Positions 31,210-45,200 of a stretch of 64,000 nucleotides of DNA are shown piece after piece. The stretch lies in the NCBI GenBank assembly GCA_026929865.2, contig CM049397.1, forward strand, positions 1,711,001 to 1,775,000. Direction: 5' to 3'. The position numbers and the translations under genes were made by a program. The notes beneath the pieces were generated by a model. The model was not told the origin of the DNA and did not search any database. It worked only from the letters and a program-made list of their open reading frames with translations. Numbering within the stretch: position 1 is the first letter of the stretch; every line of letters starts with the position of its first letter. The stretch is from Hyperoplus lanceolatus. Lineage: Eukaryota; Chordata; Actinopteri; Uranoscopiformes; Ammodytidae.

Positions 31210-31996
31210 GTTGCGGTACCGTGCGTATGGTTGCCAGGTTGTTAGTATGCTCCAATTTAAATGTCCAATTTAGCGATATAAAACGATATCTATTTTTTGC
31301 AAATTATTTAATATACTCCATCTTCGTGAGCATGCTTGTGATAACATATTTTTATTGGCCGCAAGTTTTTTTTTTTGCCCACAGTAGCCCAATCCATCCA
31401 GGAGCACGTTCTCCCTTGTAATGCATGAAAACCGAAAATCTGGCAACCCCGCTGTCAGTCTAACACAGTGTTAGATGAATGTTTGAGGATAGGCAGAGCT
31501 CCTAAGTGAAGAGCTGTGCACTGTGTGCACCTGCCAGTGTGTCTGCTGGACTAAAGGTTATGGAACATTTAATATGCAAATATACTAACAACACACAAAG
31601 GGCCAACAGGGGCCTGGTTCTTATGAGTTTCTCTCCAGGTAAACTTCAGACAGCCTAACAAACACAGCTGTGGCTCTGCTTTGCCTGACAAATACATGGA
31701 GACAGCCTGGTCATGGTTGCTGCTATTCTACTACACAATGCACAATGAGAGGGGACAAACAGTCCTCCCTGATCAATAGTGTGTCTCTCCATTCTGTCTA
31801 ACCTCTGCGCTGGCTCTGTGCTTCTCTGTGCTAGATGACACCAAACACTTTCTAAAACAGACAACAGGTATGAACCACTGGGATGATTTGTTCTATGGGA
31901 CCATGGCACAGAATAACATGGTCATTCAATCCAACATGCACATTGTGATCGGTTATGAAGACAATCAGCAGTGTTTCACTCAGCTCCTCTCCTCTC

Positions 31997-32991
31997 AGGG
32001 TGTATTCACACAGGGAAAGTCCGCTAGTTCACTTGCTTTGGTCCAGACCAAATAGAGTTTAGATTTTTTTTTGTTTGGTGTGGTCCACTTTCATATTGCC
32101 CCTTTTGCAAGTGAACCAGCATTACGAAGGAAAACCACACGTGATCTGAGGTCATTCATTCATTGGACAGACATTCTGGGGTGGAGAGAAGCAGGGAGAA
32201 CGAAGTAAAAACTGCGAAATATACCATTGATATACTATGGGGTTAAAAATAATAAAAAGGCCTACATCCAGCCTACAAATAAAGAAGAAAAAATCGAATT
32301 ATTGTTGTTTCATATGGTTATAATATGAAGCCCTATGACAATGCCACGTTATGTGGCTTGTAGTCTACGATGTGAAGCATCATTTTTACTGTATTTTTGC
32401 TGCTGGACGTGCGCTCGCGTGAAGAATAGGCTCAAGCCGACACTCAGCTGATTAAGCTGTGTATCAGCTGGGTGTCAGTTCGGCGCAGTGCAGCTCCAAA
32501 CTGACACGGAGATAGTATTGACGGTCCCGTACATGGGAAGCTAAATAAAAACACACACTGTGCGGGAGATGCCCCCTCTCCTTCATCTGATCTCTGAACA
32601 CATTCAGCATTTTTACGCGTCTTCTCGATCAAATGTAATAAATTGTTCTGGGCTCCCGGTCAAACCACAACTTATCGTCCTAACAATGGCGACAACAGCA
32701 CTTTCTCATAATGTGAAGCTGACTGCAATCTATTAAAAAAGAAAAAGCACAGTGCTTCCTGCATTTGGGTCGGATCGAGTCCGGACAAATTCACACCACA
32801 AATGAACTGCAGCAGAGTGCGTTTGAAAACGGACCGAGACTACCTTTTCAGCTAGGTCTCGGAGCGCTTGTTTGGTCCGCCCCCGAGTGCGATTGCTGTA
32901 TTCACACCTGCCTGAAAGATGCGCACCGAAGGCGGAAGTGCATCTGAGTTCGTTTCAACCGAACTAAACACGGCATGTGTGAATACACCCT
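31997..32991. mobile_element. MITE with agggtgtattcacac ends (995 bp)
   Basis: agggtgtattcacac at the left is matched exactly by gtgtgaataca ccct at the right. Further in, ggtccagaccaaa (32040) and ggtttgaccg-type and accgaactaaa stretches keep partial symmetry. No clear target duplication (tc/aag flanks); a Harbinger-like origin is possible. Short ORFs only. Confidence 0.8.
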
Positions 32992-32999
32992 AAGTCCTT

Positions 33000-33466
33000 T
33001 GCACCAGCAGTGATACTTGGTGTGGTCACGAAGTGGAACAGTGTGCTGTGGTCTGAGGAGTCTACATTTCAAATAGGTTTTGTAAATCATAGACGTTGTG
33101 TCCTCCGGGCTCCAGAGGAAAAGGACCATCCAGATTGTTAACAATACAAATTTGAAAAGCCAGCGTTTGTGATGGTATGGGGGTGGGTTAGTGCCCATGG
33201 TATGGGTAACACATCTATGAAGGCACCATTAATGCTGAAAAGTACATACAGGTTTTGGAGCAACATGCTGCCATCCAGACAACGTCTATTTCAGGGACGT
33301 CCCTTCTTATTTAAGCAAGACAATGCCAAGCTACATTCTGCATGTCTCAATACAGCTTGGCTTCATAGGAACAGAGTGGGGGTACTAGACTGGCATGTCT
33401 GCAGTCCATACCTGTCTCCCATTGAAAAGATTTAGTGCATTATGCAATTTTTTGGAATTGGGGTTG
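33000..33466 (+). mobile_element. Tc1-like transposase fragment with right end
   Basis: The + strand reads VLWSEESTFQIGFVNHRRCV, then FVMVWGWVSAHGMGN, LLFQ-like FLFKQDNAKLHSACL and VLDWHVCSPYLSPIEKI, the second half of a Tc1-type DDE transposase. A stop near 33138 (TAA in tgttaacaat) and altered residues in SPDLSPIE show decay. It ends ggaattggggttg followed by TA at 33467-33468. The 5' half is lost at or near the MITE that ends at 32991. Confidence 0.85.
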
Positions 33467-33469
33467 TAA

Positions 33470-35339
33470 ATGAAAGATCATTTAATAGGGAAATTGTTGC
33501 TTGCTTTACCTTGAATGTGAGTTGATTTTGTTAATATTTTTTTACAATTTTAATAGCCTACGATATTTTAAATTATTAAACAAATATATATATTATTAAT
33601 GAATATGTAATTAATTAATTCTAATAAAATGCATCTCAGGGATAAAGGTGGATTGGTTAGTTTATAAGGCTAGTTTTTCTTGAATGTTAGTTTTTTTCAA
33701 ATGTTTTACAATTTATATAGTCTACAATGTTTTAAATGAATGTAAAACATTAATCATTAATTTTAATAACATTAATTTGAGTGATTAAAGGTGGATTAAA
33801 GGTTTATTAGTTATTACTTCGTAAAATGTCATACATTTATTGTATTTATTTTATGAATACAGATTTTCTTAATCACATACTTTATTTTCATAATGCTTTT
33901 AAAGAAATTGGTGATATTGAGCGGCACACACAAAGTAAGGTTATTGAGGATAATACAAGTGTCCCAGATTACAAAGTGACCAGTCCCAGATTTTCAAATT
34001 CGGCATATTTTATATTGGCACAAAGAACACTTAAAGGTGTGGCATTTCTCCTCTGGGTATTAATAGCTACATTCTTTCTTCTGTTGTTGTGAGAAAACAT
34101 CTGGGGGATTTCAAAAATGTCTAATGTGTTGGATAGATATTGGAATAAGTCCCAAGTAAGTCTAAGCGTTAAGTGCAAAAGGGGATTACAACAACATTTC
34201 AAACTCTTCATTCTTTTAAATTGGCTTTCTGCAATTTCTATATGAAAGACTTTCCCTTGTTGTTTGTGTGCAGAAAACGCAACAGTATCAAATAGCTTGG
34301 TGGGACTTCCTCTGTGGATTCTAACTGTCAGAATCACAGTCCGAATTGATTCTTGTAATGGACACGAGCCCACAAACTTTTGTAACTGATGCAATTACAG
34401 CACAGTGCAGAACACCAGTCATCACATACCTGAGTAAACATCAAATTAGAAAAACATACATAATAGTACACCGACGCCAAACTGCATAGTTTAATTGGCG
34501 AGTCGAGTGTTGGCCAACTACTTTCAACCATAATTGTTCATTGAAAAAGTGTTGAGGACAGAGGCTGACAAGGTAACTAGGCTTAGAGGCAGATGTGAAG
34601 GGAAGCTCCCAGAGGAGAAGGCCTTCCAGAAGCTCAACACATAACAAGCCTCCCAGCAACCTCACTGATGCTTCATTCCAACAATAATTGGGATCTTGCC
34701 TCTATCTGCCATTCAGTGCCAGTCAGAAGCACACACCACACTCATAAAGGCTCACAGTTCTGCCCTGTGTATTATTACACTACAACTTGAAAGTTTTTGT
34801 GGATGTTGTTGTTCAAATTAATTGTATATTTGCCAATTGTCACTTCTTCGCCTTTTCCTAAGACAACTTTAGATTTTTATTTACTAAATAGTTTATTTTT
34901 TCACAACTCCCTTTATCCTCAATAAAAAGGGAGGCATAAATAACCTACTGTTTCTTGGTACCTAAACTTGATTATGTTCTTCGAAATGAGTAGCTTGGGC
35001 TATATACAGCCTAGAGGTAGGCTATATTGTCGCGCATCAAAATCTGACAATATTGGGACGTGATGGAAGTGCGACACCCGCTGTTCAGTTTTTGTTAGGG
35101 TCACTGTGGATAGTAGACCTGCGTTGACAATGTGATTGAGGAGACTGAGTGTAATCTTAAATAAATAAATAAAATATGTGGGCTATTACTTTATTCAAAC
35201 ATGTATCGATTTTTAATCAGATTGTGCGGAAAATTAACAAGCCTACTATAAAGGTCACTTTTACAATTGGACATAAAAGAGCACTGCAACCAATCAGAAA
35301 AAAGCCACCCACAGATGCAATAGCCAATGAGGATCGTTT
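33470..35339. other. Intergenic, nothing recognised
   Basis: AT-rich left part. An 88-codon + ORF at 33826-34092 ends in a hydrophobic run but has no neighbours or codon bias that would make it convincing. Confidence 0.5.
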
Positions 35340-35757
35340 ATTTCTTTTCATATCTGAATCTAACAAAGGGAAATCGGACAGAAAATAGCTCCGTTCTCCC
35401 GTTTCCTTGTTTCTGTCATATTAGTTTTTGGTGTTGTACCAATAAACAAGAAAAGGATGGTATTTTTGTTTCTGCATTCCAGCTGGAAAACAGTAAAGCG
35501 AAATTAAGAGTGGTATTGTACTTTCTGTCAATTGGGACTAAGCTCTTAATACAAAGTAACAAAACCCTCCGTTCACCCATTTCCTTGCTCTGTCATATTT
35601 GTTTTTCGTTCTGTACCAATAAACAAGAAAGGAAAATTCGGATGGAATTTTCGTTTCTGCATTCCAGCTGGAAAACTGGTAAAACCAAATTACGAGTGGT
35701 ATATTCCTTTCTTTCACTTTGGACTCGGCCCTTAATTCAAAATAACACTTCGTACAC
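35340..35757 (+). repeat. Tandem repeat, about 178 bp unit, 2.3 copies
   Basis: accaataaacaagaaa occurs at 35438 and 35615, ccgttc.ccc.tttccttg at 35391 and 35569, and tctgcattccagctggaaaa at about 35471 and 35656. A third partial copy covers 35700-35757. Units differ at roughly 15-20 percent of bases, so the duplication is old. Confidence 0.85.
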
Positions 35758-35992
35758 GGACCATGCTCTATGGTCACATATCCGTATTGGTCGCAGATTT
35801 CAGCGTGGCGCACCAACGTGATTTGAGAAGCCTATCCCTCCAGGTGAGGGAAGGGGAGCGGGAGCCTTGTTTGAGACAGTTGTTTGTCGTCATAATGACT
35901 GATAACGGGGCTGAACCATCAAAGAAAAAAAGAGAATGCAATGAAGAAAAGCTAAAAGGGAGAGTGATATAGGCTACGGGCGGGACGAGGGC

Positions 35993-36005
35993 GTTGCCAA
36001 GCAAC
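35993..36005. promoter_or_regulatory. Candidate RFX X-box
   Basis: gttgccaagcaac is a full palindromic match to the RFX consensus GTNRCC-N-RGYAAC. It lies in a locally GC-richer stretch with CpGs (35970-36030). No gene start could be tied to it, so function is open. Confidence 0.4.
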
Positions 36006-36235
36006 GTGTATACAATTTCACGAGAGCGAACTAAACTGCAGTGTTTACTCCTAAATGAATGAGCGGTTGGTACTAACACAAAGTTTGCTTTGCTTCACCA
36101 TCATCAGATAACCATTATCTGAAATAGTCATTATTTACATCAACAACACAAACACATTACCTCATCGTGATCCATACTAACTGCCATCTCTCGTTCATTC
36201 GCTTTCTGTGAGGAGTCGGACACGTAATCTTTCAG

Positions 36236-36353
36236 CTCTGTGAGAGAGAGTAGTTAGCTGACACTGCTGCATCAACTCATTGCAATCAGGTGTGTTTAGC
36301 ACTGACTGGCATTAGTTGATGCAGTGTCAAAACCACTCTCACGGAGCCGAAAA
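36236..36353. repeat. Short hairpin-forming inverted repeat
   Basis: ctgacactgctgcatcaact (36259-36278) is matched in reverse by agttgatgcagtgtca (36313-36328), and outer gtgagag/ctctcac words extend the symmetry. The loop is about 35 bases. Confidence 0.6.
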
Positions 36354-36522
36354 GAGTCCTCACACTTTCAACACACGGACATGCACTACATTGCTCCCTT
36401 CTCAGTTCACACTCGCACGCCTGGCACAAGCTAGAAAACAGCTTTGCGACAGCGGTCGTCGTTAAAATACTACCGCTTTTGTCCAAAGGGGCCGCCAACG
36501 TGCAATGTTACTCGTAGTGGCT

Positions 36523-36750
36523 TTAAGGTGCATCCACACTAATCGCGAATTTTCAGCGCTGCGTGAAACGTGTGATAATCATCGCGGGACATATTTCACA
36601 CCAAAGCCGATTGAAAATATTCACGCCGCATGAACGGAGGGGCTTAACAACTTTTCTGTCCACCGATCCCTCCCTCCATTGTCAACCATAGACAAAACTA
36701 CTTCAACTATAGCTGCTACCCGTTGTGTCCCCCTAGATGCGTGGGAATAC
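36523..36750. other. Possible MITE end at a TTAA
   Basis: ttaaggtgcatccacactaa resembles the reverse complement of the segment ending at 20121 (ctagtgtgttcgcaccttaa). Only one end is seen here. Confidence 0.35.
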
Positions 36751-36942
36751 CCACCGCCGTCATGTCAGTAAACACACCATCACCTGGAGGTGCAGCTCAG
36801 TGAATATCCCCGTCCTCTCCAGGAGAAGACAGAGATTTCACTGTGACCTTGCTGCAATAAATGTGTGAAAAGTACGCAGAAATAACACCATCATAAATAA
36901 TGCCACCTTGTAAAAGGCCTTTGTCGGGTGTGTTGGCTAGAC

Positions 36943-38305
<1,363 letters not shown>

Positions 38306-38313
38306 GGCTAGGC

Positions 38314-38549
38314 GACAGGCAAACTACTGTTAAAATGCTTGTTGCCTGGATGGAATTCGGATCGATAAGAGCTGTGTGAATATCACCGTCTTCTTCAGGA
38401 GGCATTTCACCAGTGGCGGAGCCAGGAAATTTTCATTGGGGTGGCCAGGATGGGGCCAGTGATAATTTTTGGGTGGCAAGCACAAGGGCTTCGGTTTTGC
38501 TTCAACATAAGTGGGGGTACTCCCCCAGAAAAAAATGTACTTCAAACAT
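38314..38549. other. Intergenic / older repeat remains
   Basis: From agtggcggagccaggaaatt (38412) onward the sequence looks like an older repeat that was split by the MITE at 38559; an opposite-facing piece, cccaaatctacgcctatggg, occurs at 39391-39410. Confidence 0.35.
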
Positions 38550-38558
38550 ACCATTTTG

Positions 38559-38932
38559 TAGCCTGGCTCTGCCCGCCCACCTACTTCCGGCCAAATTTTA
38601 TTTTCCCTTCAGTAGTCAGTCTGGGTGTACAGCCCATTTCCCAGTTTTGCTGGAGATTCGACAGCCGGTCCAATCAGCGAACAGAGCGAGTGGCTGAGAA
38701 CGATGACGTCGAAGTCGCGCTCCAGTTTCAGTTGCCAGAAGCCGGCTCATGACACACGTGACGACCAAACGTTATGCGATTGGTTGGCTAATCCAGAGTG
38801 GCACTGGGCAGAACCAATAGTTTTAAACTTTAACAGACACCCGCCTCCATGAGTGAACGTTTGCCAATTACAGCACTGCCAGACCTTCTGTACAAATTAA
38901 ATGAAGTACGATGGTCTGGTAGCACCAGGCTA
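38559..38932. mobile_element. MITE with tagcctgg ends (374 bp)
   Basis: tagcctgg at the left and ccaggcta at the right. accattttg (9 bases) flanks both sides exactly (38550-38558, 38933-38941), which means an 8-9 bp target duplication and a hAT-like mover. No transposase. Confidence 0.8.
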
Positions 38933-38941
38933 ACCATTTTG

Positions 38942-40625
38942 TGCATTCTGGTGAATTTTAATGTACTTATTTATGCCTTCTGTAGCCTATTTAATTATTA
39001 TGGTGGACATGTCTACATTTCTGTTCAGGAAAAGACAACAGGCTCCCAGTGACGTAAATATAATGTTATAAAAAGCAGTAAGGCTCTCAGGCATCTGTAT
39101 TGCTTTCAAATATTTACTCTACTGTATTGTTCAAAACATTTCTTTAGGACACTACTCATGACACAGCAGCAGTGTGAGCTATTATGACACTTAACATTTT
39201 GAAATCATAGGGGAATATGTATTAACAATTAGGAGATATATCAATGTTTCAACATCCTAAACTGTTATTTTTACCTCTTTTGGGGGAATAGGGTTGTCTT
39301 TCTTACTTTTTGAGGGGGAAAATGTATCTCTTCTGATTATTGGGATGGGGGGGGGGCATCCCCTGTGCCCCCTCCCCCCGCCCCACCTCCCCAAATCTAC
39401 GCCTATGGGCAAGCATGTGTCTGTGAGTTGCTGAAAAAAACTGCACCACAGCTGCCACCGAAATGTTCAGACTTCAGAATTTGCATCAAAGCCCTAATGA
39501 TCATAAAAACAAGATGCTTTATTTAAACTATGTCAATGTTTAGGAGGTGATTGTATTTTTTTCGGCTGTACTGAAACTAACGGAGGGAGTCAGGCGGCTC
39601 ACTCTATAGGCATTTCCTCTTGTTGCGCTGTCAGTTCGCAATGCCTACATGGCAGTGTTTTCATGCTCGTGAAATGCAATCCGATCGCGGAAGCCTCCCC
39701 TGAACAACGTTAGCGGACATGAGATCCCCGGCGGCCGGTTATCATTATAGCCGTTAAGCCACAGAGCTTTTCTCACCGGCAAGGTGATGACACCGTTACC
39801 CACAGTCACAGTCTCACCCCATGTTTCACTGGGTGAATCACTGCTTTGCTCGCGCAAGGCTTTTGTGTTTCGGTTTAACATCAGTCTTGGGCGAGCGAGT
39901 GTTTTAACTTTAAGCTGAATAACCATTGCACTGCAATCGCTGAAAGCGAAATAGTTCAGGCGGGGGCGGGGCAGAGCGGAGCGCACTAGTAGAGATGGAA
40001 GGGTTCGCTTACTTGCCAGTCAAAGCGTCAGGTCTGTAGTAACCCCATGGTAGTAACCATGGTAGTAACAGGCATTCAGGCTTGAGCTGTTACATGATGT
40101 GTGCGTGCGGCTAAAAGGTCTGAAAGAAAGGTTCCGCATTTTTCCACAGCCGCCAAAACTATTGACGGCTGTGATATGGCGCTTGGGGTGGCCAATGGGG
40201 TGGCCGAGATTCTGCGGGGGGTGGCTGTGGCCAACCAAAGCTTTTTCACTCCACTGGGTTGTAGATCATTCCCCAGTTTAACCTGTAGAGACATACATAA
40301 TACGTTGTATGTTACAAGTTAGGAGGTTTTTGCATAAATACTTAGCTCATATTCTGTTATTGACTGTGACATATTTAAACTGTATTTACCTGAGGATAAT
40401 GTCAGGGAAACCAGAAATCTTGATGCAATTTTCACAGTTTTCAGCTCAGACTCCTGCCTGACCAGGTTCAGTTGTAAAGCTTTTGGTTTAGAAGTGGTAA
40501 GTGTGCTGACATTTGCTGTAGAAATGAAGCTAAACATGGTAACATTGATCTCCATGCTGAATTGGCCAAAAGTAAACAAAACTGACAGCTGGGCGTGTGC
40601 CATGCCCATGTAGGTAGGTATAGAG
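38942..40625. other. Intergenic, repeat-like, no gene recognised
   Basis: Contains a G/C homopolymer-rich stretch (39340-39385), a 113-codon minus ORF (39645-39986) without recognised domain, and short tandem ccatggtagtaac units at 40043-40070. Confidence 0.45.
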
Positions 40626-41507
40626 CAGGGCTATTCAATTAGTTTTGAATGGGGGCCGGTTGGTGGAAATGATCCAAAATGAGGGGCCAGAAAAAAATGC
40701 CTAAAATTGATGAGCATCACATCAATAGCTACATATACTGTAAAACACTACAACGACATAGAAGTGCATATATTGTCTTTATTTTATCAAATAGGGTTCA
40801 CCAGCTTAAAAAAAATCCCTATTTGATTAACATAGGCTGCCTGTTGTTTAAGTGCTTAACAATCTTATCAGTTCAGGAAAACACAATAGGTTAACCCTTC
40901 AACAGCTTATCAAAATACATAGAAATAAATGTAGGTTACTCTAAGTGCAACACCTTACAGTGTTTCCCCCAAAAAATGTGTTTGTCAAGGGGTCACTGTC
41001 CAGGGTCATGGGAGGCGCGCCGCGGTGAAAATTTTGGCTGTATTTTGCTCAAAGATGCCAATGCACAGTACAGAAATAAACAACGGCTTATTTGAATACA
41101 AAAAACTACAGATACTGACTTTACAGTTGTGCAATTTTGTTTGCTATGTGAAGGTACAAATGTTGTGCAAACATGCAAAGTTCTACTGGTGCAATATTAT
41201 GCAGACACACTAAATACAAATAATGGACCATACACTTACACTGCGGTACAATCGCGCCTGCAAAGCTGCATACACAGAGCAGCTGATAGAGAAACGCTTG
41301 GAGATTCATGTGCACATTTATTTACTGCAGATTGCGGCCTTTCGCGCAGTTATGACCATGCAAAAGCACACATCGCATGAGCTAGTACATTAATTGTGAA
41401 CCAAAAAAATATATTATTTTTTTTTGGGTCGGTAGTCAAGGCGGGGGCCAGTAAATATTCCTTAGCGGGCCGGACCTGGCCCGCGGGCTGCCTATTGAAT
41501 AGCCCTG
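40626..41507. mobile_element. hAT-type MITE, 8 bp duplication gtatagag (882 bp)
   Basis: cagggctattcaatt at the left and attgaatagccctg at the right. gtatagag flanks exactly (40618-40625, 41508-41515). ggggccgg and ccggacc words near the ends add symmetry. No transposase ORF. It splits an older sequence, whose halves are cgtgtgccatgcccatgtag and ggtgcatgcacgcccatgta. Confidence 0.93.
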
Positions 41508-41515
41508 GTATAGAG

Positions 41516-41775
41516 TAAATGAGCAGGGCGGTGCATGCACGCCCATGTAGATCTGACCAGTCAGAGCAGACTAGGATTTTTGCGAAGGGGGGTGGATGTC
41601 AAAACCAACCTTTTGAGATAGAGAGCAGAAGAGGCTGGAAAAGGCGATGAAGAAATGGGTAATGGTAGAAAACTATTGGGTTTTTTGAAAAATAAACCAT
41701 TAAAACCTTTTCTAGTAGACCTCGGAAATACACATTTAAACCCGAGTTTTTGCATAATATGTCCCCTTTAAGGGG
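41516..41775. mobile_element. Right end of a TTAA-type MITE
   Basis: ttgcataatatgtccccttt followed by aa matches the right end of the MITE at 13129-13642 (gcataatatgtgacctttaa). The left end probably lies before the hAT insertion at 40626, but I could not fix it. Confidence 0.5.
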
Positions 41776-42204
41776 ATATTGTTTTTTTATGCATAATACA
41801 GACTGTCCCAGATTAGAGCAAACATATTTCCGTGAGCAAATTTGCACATGGACCACTAATATATGTGCCATTTCTGAATTATTTCTTCTGCTTATAGGCG
41901 GCTGCATATATGAAAAAAAACACCTAACCCTAAAAAAATTCTAACAAAAGGTTTCTCAGCTGTTTTTTTGTAGTATTAGGTGTCCTTAATAACATTCTAA
42001 AAGTTTACCAAAATTTGACCACTAGAAAGGGGTAATTTTCAAGATGGCGTCCAAGATGGGCAGTAAGAGGTAAGGTAATACACAATGCATCCACTATAGA
42101 TGTTTTTGAGTATAAAAGTGGAATTATACTAAACCCAACAAACTAAATTCACAATTATCAGCGATTCAGAAGATGGTGGAAGATAATATTGACCTTTGAT
42201 ATTG

Positions 42205-45200
42205 CTTTTGGCTAAAGGGCCATAGCCAATTTTTCCTATGGCACCAGTGGCGGCCATTTTAAAAATGGCAGCCGACGGTCGTTATTTTGCATGTAGCTTG
42301 GGTTCTAGACCACCTAGGATCTTGGTTCTGGTGGCTAATCCTACATTTTCAAGGATGAGGAAGACATTGGCGCTATTTAAAACATGCTGGAAACTACTTA
42401 AGTACATATACCTGGCATTCAGGGAACAAAATTAAGGCAAAACCATTGAATATTAGCAGAATTTTACATATTTTCCAGTACCAGGCAAGGTAAATTGCCA
42501 GCAGTAACTTTTCCTCACATCAAGTTGTATGAAACACCCTAAATACATTTGCATAAACATCAATTGAAAATTAAAAAATTTACCTAATCCTACTTTTACA
42601 GCAATGAGAAATGCAGAGGTACTATTGACAACATTCTACTAACTACATAATAACATATATCTGGCATTCAGGGAATTCAATAACTATAAAATAATTAACA
42701 CATTTATAATTATTTCAGAAAAAACAGCCCACGACAGTGGCAGAGGGCATTGCACTGTCCACTGCACCCCTTTGTGAATCCACAGCAGAGGAGTTCACAA
42801 CAGGCCTGTATCGATCCTGGTATTGTAGCCCAGTGAACTTCCCATCCACCTGTGGCCTTCCACTTCCACCCCCATTCACCTGGTGACATTGAGGGGCTGC
42901 AAGCATCATCTGTCCCAATCATTGGCCAGCTTGGTAGGCACTGGCAGCCCCCTTCTGTGTTGCATCAGTGCTGCTTTTGTTGGGGGGGTCCCTAAATGGT
43001 TATACCTTTCTGGGTGAAGAGCTGCTCGTGCGCCTGATTAACTGATTCCTGGCTGCTAGTGCAGTCATACAGCAATAACACAAATCACTCTAGAGGCTCC
43101 ATCCAGTTGTCTATGGAGTAAGCCAAGACACAGAAGGGTCTCTTGATGTCATCAAAGCTCCTCCGTGCTGTCTTAGTCCCTGTCACCAAAAGATGACGGT
43201 GTAACAACCAGTACATGCTTTGAACCCTGGTCAGGCTACACATTGATCTGGACCTAGTGCCCTCACCATCTCATGAGCATCTAAATACCAAAAACTCTTC
43301 CCAGAACACAGAACTCATTTATGTTAAGGGATTTGGCTGCTGTCACTGCCAGTAATGGCACATCTGTGTCAACTGTGCATAGACACATTGGTATACCCTT
43401 CCTTCACATTATCTCCTAGGTACAGTGGGGTGATTTTTAGTGTTGAGGGCTGTCACACCAGTTGCCAGGAAGGAGTACAGTTCAGTGCAAAACTTTGGAC
43501 AGTTTTCAAGAATGGAACAGGATGGCTCATCGCATTTACTAACTCCCTTCCCTCTCTTGCTAGCATTGCTGCAGGGTTGAGGCAATAATCTGCTTGTGGT
43601 CCTAGTCAATGGCATTGGCTAAGAAGAAGATATCTAACACTGTTCATCAACTATTTCCAGCTGCAGGGTGATGGATCAGAAGTGAAACTTGGGACATGAC
43701 ACAGCTCTTTCAGTGCACCTGTCTAGGGATGTATGATGGTTCCCTCCTCCAGGTCATTGATGTGTCAGTGTAGTTCTGCTGCAGGAGAAGATATAGGATG
43801 CTGGCTGTGACCTGATGAGCATGGCAGGTACGTGTCACTTTGGAGACTTTCAGAAAGGGATCTATTGTCCCAGCAGTAGCAACTCCAGCTTGTACATGTG
43901 CTTCTGTCCCCTTGCTATCCTCAAAGAGGGCGTCAATTACCTTTAGTGCTGACATCTCAATGTCAAATCCCGCAAATATCACAATTAAGTGATCTTCACC
44001 TTGAATTGCTGGAAAGCTCCACATTTACAAGTTCTGTGGAGATGTCTGGCACCCGATCTTAAGAAATGCACACAGCACCAGGTCAAAAAGGATGTCCACA
44101 AGGGCTCGTTTGCGGGTCCTCGTATGGATCATGATGCCCAGGTATATGGGCTATGTTGTCTCCCGGTCTTGGCTGTGCCTGATGGAAGACCGACATGTTT
44201 TGGAAATCTCCCTCTGGCGTACCAAACTGTTGTACATGATAGGGTGAGAGGGTGAGGGGCTGGTTGAGGCATAAACATAGAGCTGTTTTGACCTGTGATG
44301 TTTGTGCCATACAACACCATGGAAACTAGTGTTGAGAGTGAAACTGGCTCTGACTCCTCCTAGCATCCTCCTCATTGTCAGCATCGTGCTCACATGCTTT
44401 CCCCAATGCGGCACCAAAATCCTCATTGCACATGAGGGCAACGTCATAACCTTGCTTGTGAGCATCCATGTCTGGGATGTAACTCAGTATTCTATTTTTT
44501 AAGGAGTGGACAGGCCCCTTCACATACATTTCTAGTTATTCCAGCTTGGTACTGTACAGATTCACTAGGTTGGTTACGCTGCACATTGGTGCTACAGGTG
44601 ATTCTCTATGCGCGCCATGGTTAACATCGTCTATGTTATATTTTGTGCTTTCTTGGATCTCACTCTATTGTACAGAGAGAGAAGACACAGAGTTTGGTAC
44701 TTGGCAAAGAGGTCTACAAAGTTTGTTGAGTAGGGGTTTGTGCCAAAGCAAAATTAGATGAACATTTCGGCAGAGAATGTGTGTCTTCCTGACACAGAAC
44801 ACATTTGTTCCAGGCCATTGGCAAGGCACTCTGATCTTTCTGGCTCATTAGGATCCACCACCTTCAATAGTTTGGCCATGGTCCCTCAAGGCACTATGCT
44901 ACATGAGGACAATATGTACTAGTTCTAGCACCACCACTCCACCATACGCTGAACCAGAAAAGTATGACATACGTCACTACAGTCACATGGGAGAGCAGAG
45001 GTAACTGCATCAGACAAGTCCATTCCTGTTTATGCAAATGTATTTGGGGTGTTGTATACAACTTTATGTGAGTAAAGGTTTCTGCTTGAAACTTACCTTG
45101 CCTGGTACTTACTTTGTGGTTACAGTTTATACCACTAAGCTCTTTAGGAACCCATAGCTGTTTACTCAGCTATAGCAATTACACCACTCAAACAGGCAAA

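Noticed and set aside
33826-34092. 88-codon + ORF with a hydrophobic C-terminus
   Set aside because: AT-rich chance frame; no family, no neighbouring exons.
35895-35972. Short + ORF beginning MTDNGAEPSKKKRECNEE
   Set aside because: Looks like the start of a hAT-type or nuclear protein but ends after 25 codons with no convincing donor site; too little to call.
39645-39986. 113-codon minus-strand ORF
   Set aside because: No recognised domain, no splice or start context, and it lies in repeat-rich sequence.
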